Origin: Hirundichthys speculiger
Lineage: Eukaryota; Chordata; Actinopteri; Beloniformes; Exocoetidae
Direction of reading: 5' to 3'
NCBI GenBank assembly: GCA_018398805.1
Contig: JAGFBZ010000328.1
Coordinates: 477,001 to 541,000 of the forward strand
DNA length: 64,000 bases
The notes under the pieces were generated by a model. The model worked only from the letters and a program-made list of their open reading frames with translations, had not been told where the DNA came from and did not search any database. Each line of letters opens with the position of its first letter. The first letter of the stretch is position 1. Shown one piece after another: positions 44,593-55,829 of the stretch. Position numbers and translations under genes: made by a program.

Positions 44593-44871
44593 AATAAAAG
44601 AAATCGCTCCTTGAGGGTTAACGGCACAGCTGGACGTGACTATACAGTACTACTCATCCACACAGCAGCTTCCTGGTTTTATTGATTTTTATTTATTGCA
44701 AGGTTTCACAAATAGGACAGTTTGCTGAGGAGTTATGTTTGCATAAAACCGAAGGTAATTCCATATTTAATTTAGTGCTGTCAGACATAAACTGATGGGA
44801 GGATGTTCAACTGTTCCTTCACCGTTCAAAAGCGACTTAAAGCACCTGAAGTTGCTGAGAGCAGCCTCCCA

Positions 44872-44872
<1 letters not shown>
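44593..44872. other. short single-copy spacer
   Basis: No feature is recognised. Confidence 0.45.

Positions 44873-44912
<40 letters not shown>
44873..44912. repeat. (CA)n microsatellite
   Basis: About 19 CA units, nearly uninterrupted. Likely length-polymorphic and able to adopt Z-DNA. Confidence 0.95.
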
Positions 44913-44916
<4 letters not shown>

Positions 44917-45770
44917 CGGTCTACATCACATCCATGCCGTGCTAATTTGACAAGACAGCAGCATCAGTCATCATAACCTCCCATCAAGTTCATTGACAAG
45001 GTGGGAAGCTGCATTGTCAATAGTGAGCTTAAATCAGCGCCGACATTCCTCAAGGTGGTAAATGACGTTCTGGTTGACAGAGCAGCGCCGGAGGGCCTTA
45101 ATACCTATAAGCAGGACAGACTGATTTCTTATCGGGGCTCCACTGTCATCTATTAAATCTCTCAACCTTTACTCCCACTGTAGGCCTCCGCCAGGATCAT
45201 GCACATGCTGAAATCTGTGCCATGCAGGACCCCTTCCATTTGTTCACGGTCAACGTCTCTTTATGTGCCGTTATCTCTTCGTAGACACAGGCAGACGGTG
45301 AAATAGAAATAAATAAAAACTCCCGTCGCCTCAAATCTAAACAGCTGTCCTTCTTTTATTCAGTTTCTCTTTTATTTGTTCTTAAATCAAAAGAATTGAT
45401 AGATCATGTTATCGTTCCTTACATAAACTGCCCAACTATCTCTCTCTGAGTTACGATACCTCTTTAAGATGTGATTCTTCCAGAAAAATCCCAACAAAAG
45501 CTCTGAAGATAATCCTGTCAAAGAACAATCTCACACTGATGTCAAATGTCTGATAATATTCTAATAACTGCACATTTTACACACACACACAGGCTTTTGC
45601 TGTTATGCTTGTTTGACCAACGGAACGACTAACGCTTCGACCCAAAACAGTGGTCTACGGTTAACGGCCCAACAAGCCAAATTATCTTTAGAATAAGACT
45701 CGCTATCCTCTGTTAGGTTCATACTCACAGCTCAAGGTCGTGCTAAGTGCAACAAAAATGATGACAGCTA
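44913..45770. other. single-copy block, candidate conserved non-coding sequence
   Basis: No gene is recognised. 44930-45250 has balanced composition, no repeat signatures and many short motifs of developmental enhancers (GCTAATTTGACAAG, CATTGTCAATAG, TCATCTATTAAATCTC, AGGATCATGCACATG). The segment 45700-45770 may already belong to family B, whose left edge I could not fix. Confidence 0.3.
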
Positions 45771-45778
45771 GTCGTCAA

Positions 45779-46157
45779 TAGGGTAGATTATTGGCAAAGA
45801 CCTCACAATATGATATGTATCATGATACATGGGTCACGATACAATATTATCACGATATCATGATATATTGCGATATTCTACCCAGTAAATATCAAAATTA
45901 AAAGTGGAGATGAAAAATAAAGTTGCTGTAGATGATATTGATCATTCAGAGGACAAACTGAGTCAAAACTATTTGCTTCAAAACAACCTATTTATTGTTT
46001 ATCATTAGTGTTTTTGCACATTTAAGTAACCATTACAACATACTGACAGCATTGTAACCACTGTAAAAAAATCAATATTAGGAGCTAAAAAGCGATATTA
46101 TATCGGGCACCCGAAAATCGCGATATATTGCCAAATCGTTTTTTTTTCACACCCCTA
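45779..46157 (-). mobile_element. hAT-like family A copy 4
   Basis: A 379-bp inverted copy from TAGGGTAGATTATTGGCAAA to TTCACACCCCTA. It is flanked by gtcgtcaa (45771-45778) and gtcgttaa (46158-46165), seven of eight matching. The surrounding sequence is family B, and the insertion point is the same as that of the copy at 35485. Confidence 0.85.
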
Positions 46158-47402
46158 GTCGTTAATCAAAAGACCGCTCTCCACCCAATATGGTATGCAG
46201 CGTTGTACCTGAAGGCGTTCGTTGAAGGGAAGTTCACAAACTAGTTTATATTTTGTGTGAACGTGAACTGAACGACCTCTCTTTCTCCTTGTCGAGCATC
46301 AGGTGTGAACGAGTTCATTTGGACAGTTGTGAACGACGCTCTTTCAAAGTTCACACACGGTCAAAACCATGTCAGGTTTCCAGTGAACCCCATTTAAAAT
46401 CCACCACAAACGAGCCTGATATGTATCTGAGGAAATCAATCAAACATGGCAACACGGGCTGTCGCTGCTGTCACGCTAACAATTGCGTCATCGAATGTTT
46501 AAAACAAGCAGGAAGATGAAAGCTGCAGTCGCCCAGAGCTGGAGGAGTGCCCCGACTCTAAAGATTACACTGTAATCTTTGTAGAAATACTGAAATGAGG
46601 GAAAAAAAATATTTGCTCCTTAAGCGCACCTGTTTTTGTCTTATAATAAAGAGCATTTGGCAGCGAGTTTTCCCTTCATATTTTTAATATACTGTAGAGC
46701 AGGTGGGCCACGGCCCCCTGGTGGGCCGTTGAGGTACTGCAGATGGGCCATGCGAGGTCATTAAAAATAAACTACTGTTTTAAATATTCGATTTTTTAAA
46801 GATCTTTTATTAAATTACTGTAAAATATTAATTATACTGTTTAAAAAAAAAATTAGAAATAATGAAACAAACAGTGTCTACTGTAATCTTAACTTAAAAT
46901 GACAAGAGACAAGTGTCACCTTATTTGTTGACCCCTTACATCAATATTGGAATGTAGCTTTTAGTCTTGTATGTTAATCAAAGTGGCGTTTAAAGGTTTG
47001 CAAGGGCCGTAGAGATTTTTCACATTTCAAATTGGGCCTTGGTATTCTGAAGTTTGGGAATGGCTGCTGTAGAGAAAAGCTGAAAGGGAAATGACAGTTT
47101 TACATGGGACTGTCCCTTCAATGCTAATGTGAACCCTGTTTGGTTAAGGATTCTGAATTGGACACAGTTTTCGACATGTAAAAAATAGATAAAATAATTG
47201 GTGTTTGTGGTGGTGTAGTATATGGGCAGTGGCAATCATTTTGACAAATAATTGCTTGAACTAAAAACGAACTATTTAGTTTTTTGAAATGGTGAACTCT
47301 TATTACCAAATTTTGAATATGAACTATGAACTGAGCTAGTTCATTTTAATTTCTTTCAACTATGAACTTAACTAGTTTGCGTAGAAAGCGAACTTGCCCA
47401 AC
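46158..47402 (-). mobile_element. family B element, right part, with a nested hAT element
   Basis: Sequence right of the family A copy matches 35356-35484 in reverse complement, continues through repeated GTGAACGA and GAACTAGTT strings, and ends GCGAACTTGCCCAACACTG (about 47384-47402), a TIR-like CAGTGTTGGGCAAGTTCGC in reverse. 46700-47066 is a later hAT insertion. The 88-codon frame at 46253-46519 has no recognised family. AAAGATTACA-C-TGTAATCTTT at 46560-46580 is a perfect palindrome. The left end of the element is not located. Confidence 0.6.
46700..47066 (-). mobile_element. hAT (Charlie-like) non-autonomous element with perfect 8-bp TSD
   Basis: A 367-bp element between two perfect copies of CTGTAGAG (46692-46699 and 47067-47074). 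The ends read CAGGTGGGCC and CTGAAGTTTGGGAATGGCTG; the latter is a variant of the CAG...CCCAAACTTCAG terminus of Charlie-type hAT elements. No coding capacity. Confidence 0.9.
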
Positions 47403-48895
47403 ACTGATGGTACGTTACAATTCACCCGACATGCAGTGGTCATGGATGGAAAAGAAAAACAACTTTCTAACCAGGCTGCAAATACGTTTATTTCTGCTGC
47501 CAAACGGGGTCAATGGCAGTTGACTCACTTTTGTAGCTAGCCCCCTAGAGGTCAGTCGAGGAACTGCCCCTTTCTTGGCACCAGACTAATAAACTGGATG
47601 TAACTGATCCATTAGAACCTTACAATGTGTTGGAAAGACAATTTAAAGCAAAACGTATGTTTTAGAAGGATTTTGTAATCATGTCAGTCATAATATGAGT
47701 TCAGTCATAATGGTTTGAGTAAGGTGTATTTTAATAACATCCTCCTCTCTCTTTCATGAACACTGTATACAATAATATATGAAGTTATGATTAAGATTAA
47801 CTGAACAGAACGAGTAGAAAGCAAAAGTGCTGTCAACAGATGGTTCATGGTTACCAATAATTTAAATTTTATTTCAACTTTTAATTACCCGGCAGATGGT
47901 GTCCCGTTTTGCTGAAATCACACCGGTTTATGAGCTGCTCAGCATCCTGTTAAAAAACAACTTATTAAACAGGCAACATCGACACATTTCTTTTTTTTCT
48001 GTACATGTTTTAACCTCAACTACTGTCCAGGTTCGAGCAACAGCAAAGTGAAATATAGACAACAGCAGGGTTTTACTGATGACCCAGCCGTGAAGGTAGC
48101 TGTCCGGACCGGCAGCTTATGGCCACATCAGCAAAAAGCAGAAGCATCGAATGTTCTTCAGCACCAGCAGCATCAAAGGAACGAACGCCGACTGCTGTGA
48201 TCTCCTCAGTGTCTCAAAGCGCTATGAATATGAATGACTTTTTAGTGGCTCACCAAACACATAAATTAAAGTGAAGGTCTGGTTTCTGTCAAAGGAATTC
48301 ATCCGTCACTGACTGAACTTTGGCCCCCTCCCCGCTTCAATCACTCACCGTCTCCAGACCGGAGCAGGAAATGAGGAGGGAAGAGAGAAAGAAAAATGAC
48401 AACATGGTAGTTAATTTAGTTGGAGAGCTTTAACTCGGCTCATCTCCAGTGACTCCCTCAATATTAGCCGGGTCCTTCGTTGCACTTTCTTGGTATTGTC
48501 ATGTGACCAAACTGTAATTTCTCTTCCAAATTTAATTAGCATTTCAAACGCGCGACAATCCCCTCCGCCGATCCACGTCTCATTAGTGCTCTCCGTCGAA
48601 TAAACTTCCAAGTCACTTCATTAACATAGGTATGTTCCGTGACTTGCCATCATTCATTTTGATGTTGCTCCTCTTCTGCCGTTGCACTGAACAACAGTGG
48701 TGGCGGGAGGAGGTTGAAAGACGCTATTTCTACTTTTAGTTCTTTATTTTTGTTTGTTTCAGAGTGGCACCATGTCAGTGGGAACGAGTGTTGCCTGCGA
48801 CTGATTAGAGCAATGTTTTGTCTCTTGCCAATTGAACGAGGCCTCGTTGTTATGTTCAAGCAACGATGCGATAATTAGTTTTTGTTGAATATTGT
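47403..48895. other. single-copy stretch, no gene recognised
   Basis: No recognised repeat. 48410-48620 is repeat-free with motifs such as CCAAATTTAATTAGCATTTC and may be regulatory, but there is no evidence of conservation. Frames of 66-69 codons have no similarity. Confidence 0.4.
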
Positions 48896-48899
48896 TTAA

Positions 48900-50242
48900 C
48901 TCTTTAAGCGCCAAAGTCGCAATATTGCGACAAGCAACATTGCTGACTATAACAGGCTGAATCTATCTATATCTGTATCTATAGGGTGAATCTTGTTACT
49001 ACTTTTCACCAGGAGATGGCGGACACGTGTGCCTTTAATCTGAGAACCATTTTTGGTGGTGGCGCTATTCACAGTTTTAGCATAAAATAAGTTTGTAAAA
49101 CATCCTCCGGCACAGAGACGCGCGGTGAAGCAGTGGTAGAAATGCTGAACGTGCAGCGAGAGCAGAGCAGGGCGAAAGAGTGTTTTTTCATTTACTCACG
49201 ATGCCGAGAGGTCGGTTTACTGTCCGCGAAGTACTTTGTCAGGTTCTGGCTAACTCCGATTCTGAGGAGGAAGACATTCAGTTGTCCAGTGAAGCAGAAA
49301 CTGACATCAGTAGTGACAGCGAGTCGGCGCGCTCATAGTCCACAATCAGCACATCGTATATCAGATGCTTCATCTCAGCGTGGCCGGGGTGGAAGCATTC
49401 TGTGATCGCCAAGCAGGTCGAGGTGTCAGGGAGGCTCATAACACCACAAATATGGAAAAATGTAGAAGGGATGAAAACAACTGCGGTTGTCCTGGCAACA
49501 CGGGAGAAGCCGCGGGAAAAAACACACACTGCTAATGGGGCATCAGAAATCACAGTGATGATGATGATGGTGGCTGAGAGTTCTTGAGAGAAGAGGAAGA
49601 GTATTGAAAGTGGAGCCTAAAGTTTGATGAGCCTGTTGGTTTTTGTGGAAACGATCTGACAAATTCTGAGTCCATTGATTTCATCCCTTTTCCAAATGAT
49701 GAATTCTGGAGCCTCATCACCAATGAGACAAACAGATATGGAAACCAGTTCTTTGAAAGGGAAATATTGAAACCAAACTCCAGATTTCATGACTTTATGA
49801 TGTGATTGTCCCTGAAATGAAAGCTTTCATTGTCATGGGGCTTGAGGAAAAATCTGAAATTGAGGACTACTGGGCAGGTTTGGGCAGGTGATGTCACAAT
49901 ATTTAAATTAGATGATAAATCTACTTCCATTCCAAGTTTTGGTTCATCCTGAAGATATTTCTCATTTACAGTATGCCTTTATCTCAAACCACTTTAAAGT
50001 TATAGCCTTTTGAAACCTTCGATATCAAAATTAAACATTTTCCAATATGGCTGCCACCTTGTGATATCATAATATGCAAATTATATGAATAATTTGACTC
50101 CCATCACAGACTTTAAGTCATACTGAACAATTTTCTCATTGACAGTATACCTTTATCTCAAACTGCTTTCAAGTTAGAGCCTTTTGAAATCTTGATATCA
50201 AAACTGTAATTTTTTCTTTAAAAAATTCCGGCGCTTAAAGGG
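48900..50242 (+). mobile_element. piggyBac derivative, copy 4 (complete ends)
   Basis: A 1,343-bp element between TTAA at 48896-48899 and TTAA at 50243-50246, ends CTCTTTAAGCGCC and GGCGCTTAAAGGG. It is the inverted orientation of copy 2 and carries the same transposase remnant, the same internal deletion and the same duplicated subterminal unit near its right end (about 49940-50025 and 50115-50205). GTCGCAATATTGCGAC at 48916-48931 is a perfect 16-bp palindrome just inside the left end. Confidence 0.9.
49201..49870 (+). pseudogene. piggyBac transposase N-terminal remnant
   Basis: The ATG at 49201 opens a 45-codon acidic start (MPRGRFTVREVLCQ, later SDSEEEDIQ) to a stop at 49336-49338. Another frame continues, and the DEFWSLITNETNRYGNQFF segment lies at about 49697-49753. 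After the stop following FHDFMM at 49800-49802, the one-base-shifted frame reads VPEMKAFIVMGLEEKSEIED and then YW, the conserved beginning of the piggyBac transposase core (about 49809-49874). The sequence then jumps to terminal repeat sequence. The catalytic aspartates are therefore deleted, and the copy also has stops and a frameshift. Confidence 0.8.
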
Positions 50243-50246
50243 TTAA

Positions 50247-51181
50247 GAAGAATATAGTAACCAAGAAATTAGTGAAACCTTTGGGATTCAATCAAAAAAC
50301 TTAAAAATGAATAAAATTAATTTAAAATTCAAGTTAATTTCTTAAATACAGCAGCAATCGTGTTCACGTGTGAGGAGCTCTTCTGGTATTAGCATAAAAC
50401 ATAAAACTGGGCCGTTCAAGACACGACGGCGCATCTGCAGCCGGAGCACATCGACTTGGCGTGGACTAAAAACGATGAGAACCGGGAAGAACTCATCAAC
50501 CAGAAGGAGAAAAAAAAAAGAAAAAAAAGATGATTAGATGAAACACCTGTTTCTAAAAAGGAGACAGATGCCTTTAGGAATTTTGAATAGATGGAAAGTT
50601 TTAATTTGGTAACAGCGTATTGTCTCTTTGAGCAGTGATGTTGCTCTGGATAAACGCTGCTCTGGCTGAGTTGTTAGGGAGATGGATGCGAGCACATACA
50701 TCACATTTCTTCTTCTTTCCACTTGATTAAAATCTATTTCAGCTCCAATAATAAGCAGCGACTGCGCATGAATGATGTTGCACACGTCTCATATCTCTGA
50801 CAACTGTGAATGTCAGACATTTGATGGACTTTAAATGCCACGCTTTGTCTTCAAGTATTCATCGCAGATCTTTCTGTGAAGGCATTTTATGTTTTCTTTA
50901 TATTGTCTGAAATTATCTTTAGACGCTCTCTTGTCAAAACAAAAAGATATTTATTGCATGTAAACATGTCAGGGCCCCAAAAATCACCATCCAGGCATTG
51001 AATGTGAACCCAGGAGAAGTCATTGGACCGCTAGTTCTTGTTCTGCGGTGGATCTTCTTCCTGCATGTCCTTAATACTGTTAACAAGTTATGCTTTGTTG
51101 CAAGCCTCTTTTGTCCCAAACAATGCTGTGAAACCTCCAACAGGAGGCTGTAATTTCAATTAAGATGTTTATCTCTATTAA
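50247..51181. other. single-copy stretch, no gene recognised
   Basis: A-rich run at 50510-50529. No repeat or domain is recognised; the 83- and 68-codon minus-strand frames have no similarity I can name. Confidence 0.45.
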
Positions 51182-51183
51182 TA

Positions 51184-52278
51184 CACTGCCTGGCCAAAAA
51201 AAAAAAAGGTCACCACCTGGATTTGATTAAGCAAACAGGTACTGCATGATAATTACTGCATGGGTAATTATCTTTCAGCAACAAGTTATTTAACCCCAAC
51301 TGGTTTAATAAGCTTCTCATTTCCTAAACAACCATGTCAAAGACACATCCGCTGGTCGTGGAAAAGATGTTAGTCTGTCTGAGAAGAGTCAAATCATTGG
51401 CAGCATCAAGCAGAGAAAACATCTAAGGAGATTGCAGAAACTACTAAAATTGGAGTTAAGACCTGTCCAACGCTTTATTAAAAACTGGAAGGATAGTGGG
51501 GACCCATCGTCTTCCAGGAGGAAATGTGGCCGGAAAAAAAATCCTCAATGATCTTGATCGGCGATCACTTAAACCTTTGGTGAGATCAAATCAAAGAAAA
51601 ACAGCAGTAGAACTCGGGGCTGTTTAATAGTTAAAGTAAGAGCATTTCCACACCCACAATGCAAAGGGAACTCAAGGGATTGGGACTGAACATCTGTGTA
51701 GCCTTAAGAAAATCACTAACTCAGTGAGGCTAACTGGAAAAAAAAAATTGCTAGAGAGCATAAAGATTGGACTCTGGATCGATGGAAGAAGGTCATGTGG
51801 TCTGATGAGTCCAGATTGACCCTGTTCCAGAGTGAAGTGATGCACCCATCATGCCTAGTGCCCACTGTACCAGCCTGTGGGGGCAGTGTTCTGATCTGGG
51901 GTTGCTGCAGTTGGTCAGGTCCAGGTTCAGCAACAGTATGAGCTCAAAGAATGAGGTCAGCTGACTACCTGAATAAACTGAATGACCAGGTTATTACATC
52001 TATGGAGTTTTTTTCTTCCCTGATGGCACGGCCATATTCCAAGATGACAATGCCAGGATTCATCGGGCTCAAATTGTGAAAGACTGGTTCAGGGAGCAGG
52101 AGACATCATTTTCATACATGGATTGGCCTCCACAGAGTCCAGACCTGAACCCCATTGAGAATCTTTGGGATGTGCTGGAGAAGGCTTTGTGTTAGCAAAA
52201 ATGGGTGCTAAAGCTAAAGGCGATCCAACAATTTTTTTTTTTTTTTTCGGTGGTGACACTTTTTTAGGCCGGGCAGTG
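51184..52278 (+). mobile_element. Tc1-like transposon, copy 2
   Basis: A 1,095-bp element flanked by TA (51182-51183, 52279-52280), with ends CACTGCCTGGCCAAAAAAA and TTTTTTTAGGCCGGGCAGTG. The TA target, the inverted ends and an inner transposase remnant identify it as Tc1/mariner. It shares its 5' half and transposase with the element at 40930-41640. Compared with that copy its transposase 3' end has been lost (after about 52196). Confidence 0.9.
51334..52196 (+). pseudogene. Tc1-like transposase remnant
   Basis: ATG at 51334 (MSKTHPLVVEKM). Recognisable parts in order: an N-terminal helix-turn-helix region (about 51370-51500), a GGDVAGKK-like piece damaged by an A run near 51533-51542, the stretch reading TSLWGQCSDLGLLQLVRSRF (about 51868-51925, off-frame), [12 protein letters not shown] at about 52037-52072 with the second catalytic aspartate, and [19 protein letters not shown] at 52130-52186 with the third catalytic acidic residue. 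Several frameshifts and stops separate them. The normal product is about 340 residues and mediates cut-and-paste transposition; this copy is dead. Confidence 0.85.
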
Positions 52279-52280
52279 TA

Positions 52281-53468
52281 ATACGACTATGGGTACTCCA
52301 TGTGCCTTAATGCGACCATTGCTCACCTCGATTTTAACCTTGAAGTTCCTGTTTACATGGAAGTTTCTTTCTTCAGGGTGTTGTGGTCCATCTAAATGCA
52401 GTTATTGTTTGGCCCAAACATGGCCCACGTGAGAGTTGAGTGACTCGGAGAAGTGTGGCTGCCGAAACTCAGCAACACGACAACTGCATTTGGCCCAAAG
52501 CTCCTCTTTGTGGTCTAGTGGCCTTTCTCAACAGTATTCTGACAGAAAATGGGACAAGAGAGAGGTAAAAGATATGAAGCATAAGGCCGTGGACCAGGAA
52601 TCAAACCTGTGCCAGGTACATAACGACTGCATACCATAGGCATACCATACCTCAAGTCACAACACTTCCCAACACTGTAACCGATTCATAGCTGCCATAA
52701 GGAGCTCCAGATTAGGCCCGAAAACGTCTGCAATCTGGATCCATAAACACAGAACTAACTTAAAACTAAAAGTTCACCTAAATATGAATGTGAAAATAGT
52801 TAGTTTGACCCAAATAAAAGTCTCGAAGCCCTTCACCTCAGAGACACACTACATTGTGGAGCTGTCATACCTTATTTAAAACTTCAGTTAGTTTAATGAA
52901 GAGAAGTGTGATGAATTGCTAACGTTCCATTTAAATGTCTTTTTGCCTCTACGCTCCCATGTACTTCCAAGTGTAAGTAAAGTTCTGACATAAAAGTGAC
53001 GAGGATTTAAGAAGTTGTATCCCCTGAGTTCCTCGGCTGCTTGAAATACTGTCACTCCACTGCCGTCTGGCTCTTTGCTCTTAAACCTAAGCTCATTATC
53101 TCAAAGACTTAAACTGCAAAGTGATATCACCACAGGGCCTTCCTCTTCTACATGGTGATTTATAATTCACTCATCACATTTCCTCCGGAGAAGCCGGTGC
53201 CCAAGAAGGACGTGTAGAAGAAGGTAATTCAATTAAAACCAGCCCACTTAAAGGACCATTCCGGAGTTAAAACAACTCTAGATGGTAAAGGACAGTAAAC
53301 TTTGGTAAGGACCAAATCAATGTAGGTTGAAGCAGTTTAGAGTGAGAATAGTCAGTCTGCAGCAGAGGAAGGACGGTTGTTCCACTTCTGATACCGGCGT
53401 CCGAAATACTCACTGATTCTTGGAAAGACAACGATTTAGGTGTCTATGAATATTAACGTGTATGCACT
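52281..53468. other. single-copy stretch, no gene recognised
   Basis: GCCGTGGACCAGGAATCAAACCTGTG at about 52585-52610 (as two overlapping strings) faintly resembles a tRNA-derived SINE B box in reverse (AATCAAACCTG), but no box A partner or tail is evident. Nothing else is recognised. Confidence 0.4.
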
Positions 53469-53567
53469 TGGGATGGAACGGTTACCGGTATTACGGTAAA
53501 GCGCGGTAAAACTTTATGCGATAACGATTACCGTTTCTGTATGACTTCATCTCATTAAACACATAAA
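53469..53567 (+). mobile_element. hAT-like left-end fragment
   Basis: GGGATGGAACGGTTACCGGT followed by ATTACGGTAAAGCGCGGTAA resembles the left end of a fish hAT family with GGTTACCGGTATTACGGTA subterminal repeats. It abuts a right end of family C, giving a mixed left/right structure. Confidence 0.45.
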
Positions 53568-53721
53568 CAGTGCAAATTGTTGCTTGCAAGCTTTAAAAGG
53601 CTGGACACGGGGGTTTTGAAAGAGGCTTAGAATATCAATACCCGCAGCTGAAAAATTTATACTCTCTGGGGAAATAAAATATTGATATATATCGCAGAAT
53701 TCGATAAAATCGCTCAGCTCT
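53568..53721 (+). mobile_element. hAT-like family C, right-end fragment
   Basis: Follows 9880-10032 closely: CAAATTGTTGCTTGCAAGCT, GGACACGGGGGTTTTGAAAG, AATATCAATACCCGCAGCTG and the terminus AATCGCTCAGCTCTA. The left half of the family is absent. Confidence 0.75.
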
Positions 53722-54787
53722 AACAATGACAGTGACAACAATAGCAATTTTGAGACAATAACACAGGTATTGGAACCTTCCTCGGTGTCTGGAGATATCC
53801 AAAGACCAGGTATTAAAACCAGTATTTGAAAGGGATGTTTCAATACCATAAATCAATTGTATTGAAGTGAACAAAATAATACTTTAATCCCCAAAGACAA
53901 ATGATTTTGTTGCAGCGTTAGGAAACTGTTGGATCGTAACCGTGCTTGAAATCCTCAGAGATCACCGCAAACCCACCGGAGTGTTGTTGGCCACCTGGGA
54001 ACAGCTTTATTGATGACGTCTCATTCAGCTTGAATGGAAACGTCCAACCCACATTTCAACATCTGGGGTGCAGAAGTCCTCCTTCACGGTCACGTGTCCA
54101 GGTTTACACCATCTGTTGTTAACAAGCACTCCGGCCCCACTTCTGCCAGCCTGTCTGGAAAATCTTTGTTTTTGTTCCATTTTTCATGTGCTCAAAATCC
54201 TTCATCTCTCCCCTTTAACTCATGTACATCTGAGGTTTTTTTTTTTCTTCTGATCCTTAGCTGATTTATCTGCTGCTTCCACATCTGAACAACTTTCCAT
54301 CGTCATGGATGCTCATGACAGATGTTAAAAAGTCGTATAATTACCAGAGGAAATCTTTCAAGCAGAACTGCCTCCATACTAGTATGAAATGCTTCAAAAA
54401 TCATAGTTTAAATGGAATAAAAAACTGTTGACTCAGAAAAGATACAAAGAACGACATAGTTTGACTGAGCAGCTGTTGCAGAGTCGTAGACATTTCCGTC
54501 ACGTCTTCATCCAGTCTGTACAAGTCGACTGAATGTTGTAGTAAATGAAACAGGAGGAGAGCTTGAGACCTCTGCTTCTAATATTTACCTATTCTGTCTT
54601 TAATTTCTAAGAAATAATCCAGTTGCATGGAAGCAGAGGACTAGAATCTCTCAAAAACCGCTTTGACTCACGTCAACAGAAGTTGACACTGCTCATCATC
54701 GAATAATAGACATTGGATCGTTTTAACGGCAGAATGTTCCTTTAAATAATTTAAATGAAAAATATACTAAAAGCCGCTCAGCTCAGC
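53722..54787. other. single-copy stretch, no gene recognised
   Basis: Frames of 61-100 codons overlap on both strands (53547-53874 minus; 54034-54264 plus) and read partly through repeat sequence. No domain is recognised. Confidence 0.45.
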
Positions 54788-55430
54788 ATTGCCAGGTGTA
54801 CGATAATTATTCGTATTTGTACGATAAATTGGCCTTCTGTACAATCAACAATCCAAATTATTGCCTGCCACAATTGACTGCCGGAGAGTTTTTTGTGAAC
54901 CCTGAAGGCATCTGTTCCCATGTGACATGTTTCCAGCCAATCGTGCTTTGCTGAGTGTGAGATACAAGTGTTTGTCTCAAAACAACTAGCATGATCGGCT
55001 GAATGGTCAGCTGCACCCGCCCCACGAGACTTTCCCAGTCAGGACCAGATCAGGAAGTCGAGTGAGCGAGATTTAAACAGAGTTTAAGCAGAAAAGAAAA
55101 AGCAAGTGAAAAAATTAGTCACCTCCAGGCCTCAAAATTTAGCTGTTAGTTCCCACCTCTAATTTGTTTTTGGGGGAACATTAGTCTAACGCAACTGTGA
55201 GTTGGGGCTGATGTGGTGCCGTTAACCCATTCCGTACTAACGCCACAAAGCTGTGAGTGTCTGTGGCACGCCATTTATCATTAAAATTTGATTTAAATTT
55301 GATTAAATTTCACTATAGCGCATCATGTGCTTGTTATTTTGGCTTATGACAGATGTACGATAATTTCTCTCAAAATACAGTAATTTTAAGTCTCTGGTAC
55401 GATAATCCTACATTTCCCACCTGGTAATGC
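54788..55430. mobile_element. unclassified inverted-repeat element
   Basis: The outer parts are inverted: AGCATTGCCAGGTGTACGAT at 54786-54805 and GTACGATAATCCTACATTTC then CCACCTGGTAATGCTA at about 55399-55434. TACGATAAT recurs subterminally (54800, 54819, 55352, 55399). Flanks AGCTCAG (before) and AGCTCAG (55433-55439) are similar but offset by a few bases, so the target duplication is not settled. No coding capacity. It is probably a hAT-related MITE. Confidence 0.55.
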
Positions 55431-55829
55431 TAGCTCAGTTAATGCTAAAAGCCAGGACCGTGTGGATCCAGTGCCAGGCAGAGGTGCTTGGACGTAAATG
55501 TCACAAATGCACGATCGACGCCCTGAAACCAGCACGAGTAACTTCTACTTAAGGAACTAACTACCCAACTAGGGTCATTCTTGTGCAAAGCGGCCTGCTA
55601 AACTGATAAACTGAAAATAATCTGCAAAGCTAAATGAGTCGAAGTAATGAGTGGCGATGAAGCTTTATTGATTTTCGTCTCATTTACAAAAAAAAAAAGT
55701 TGATTTTCTATAAGAAAAATTGCAAAGATGGCAGGTTATTAGTTGGACATTTTTTGATAAAAAAATAAATAAATAAATAAAGGACAAATCAAAGTGAATG
55801 GACGCTCCACTTACTGTAATCAGTAGATG
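55431..55829. other. single-copy spacer with an A/T-rich tract
   Basis: Includes A runs at 55688-55698 and an (AAAT)n tract at 55757-55781. No gene is recognised. Confidence 0.5.
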
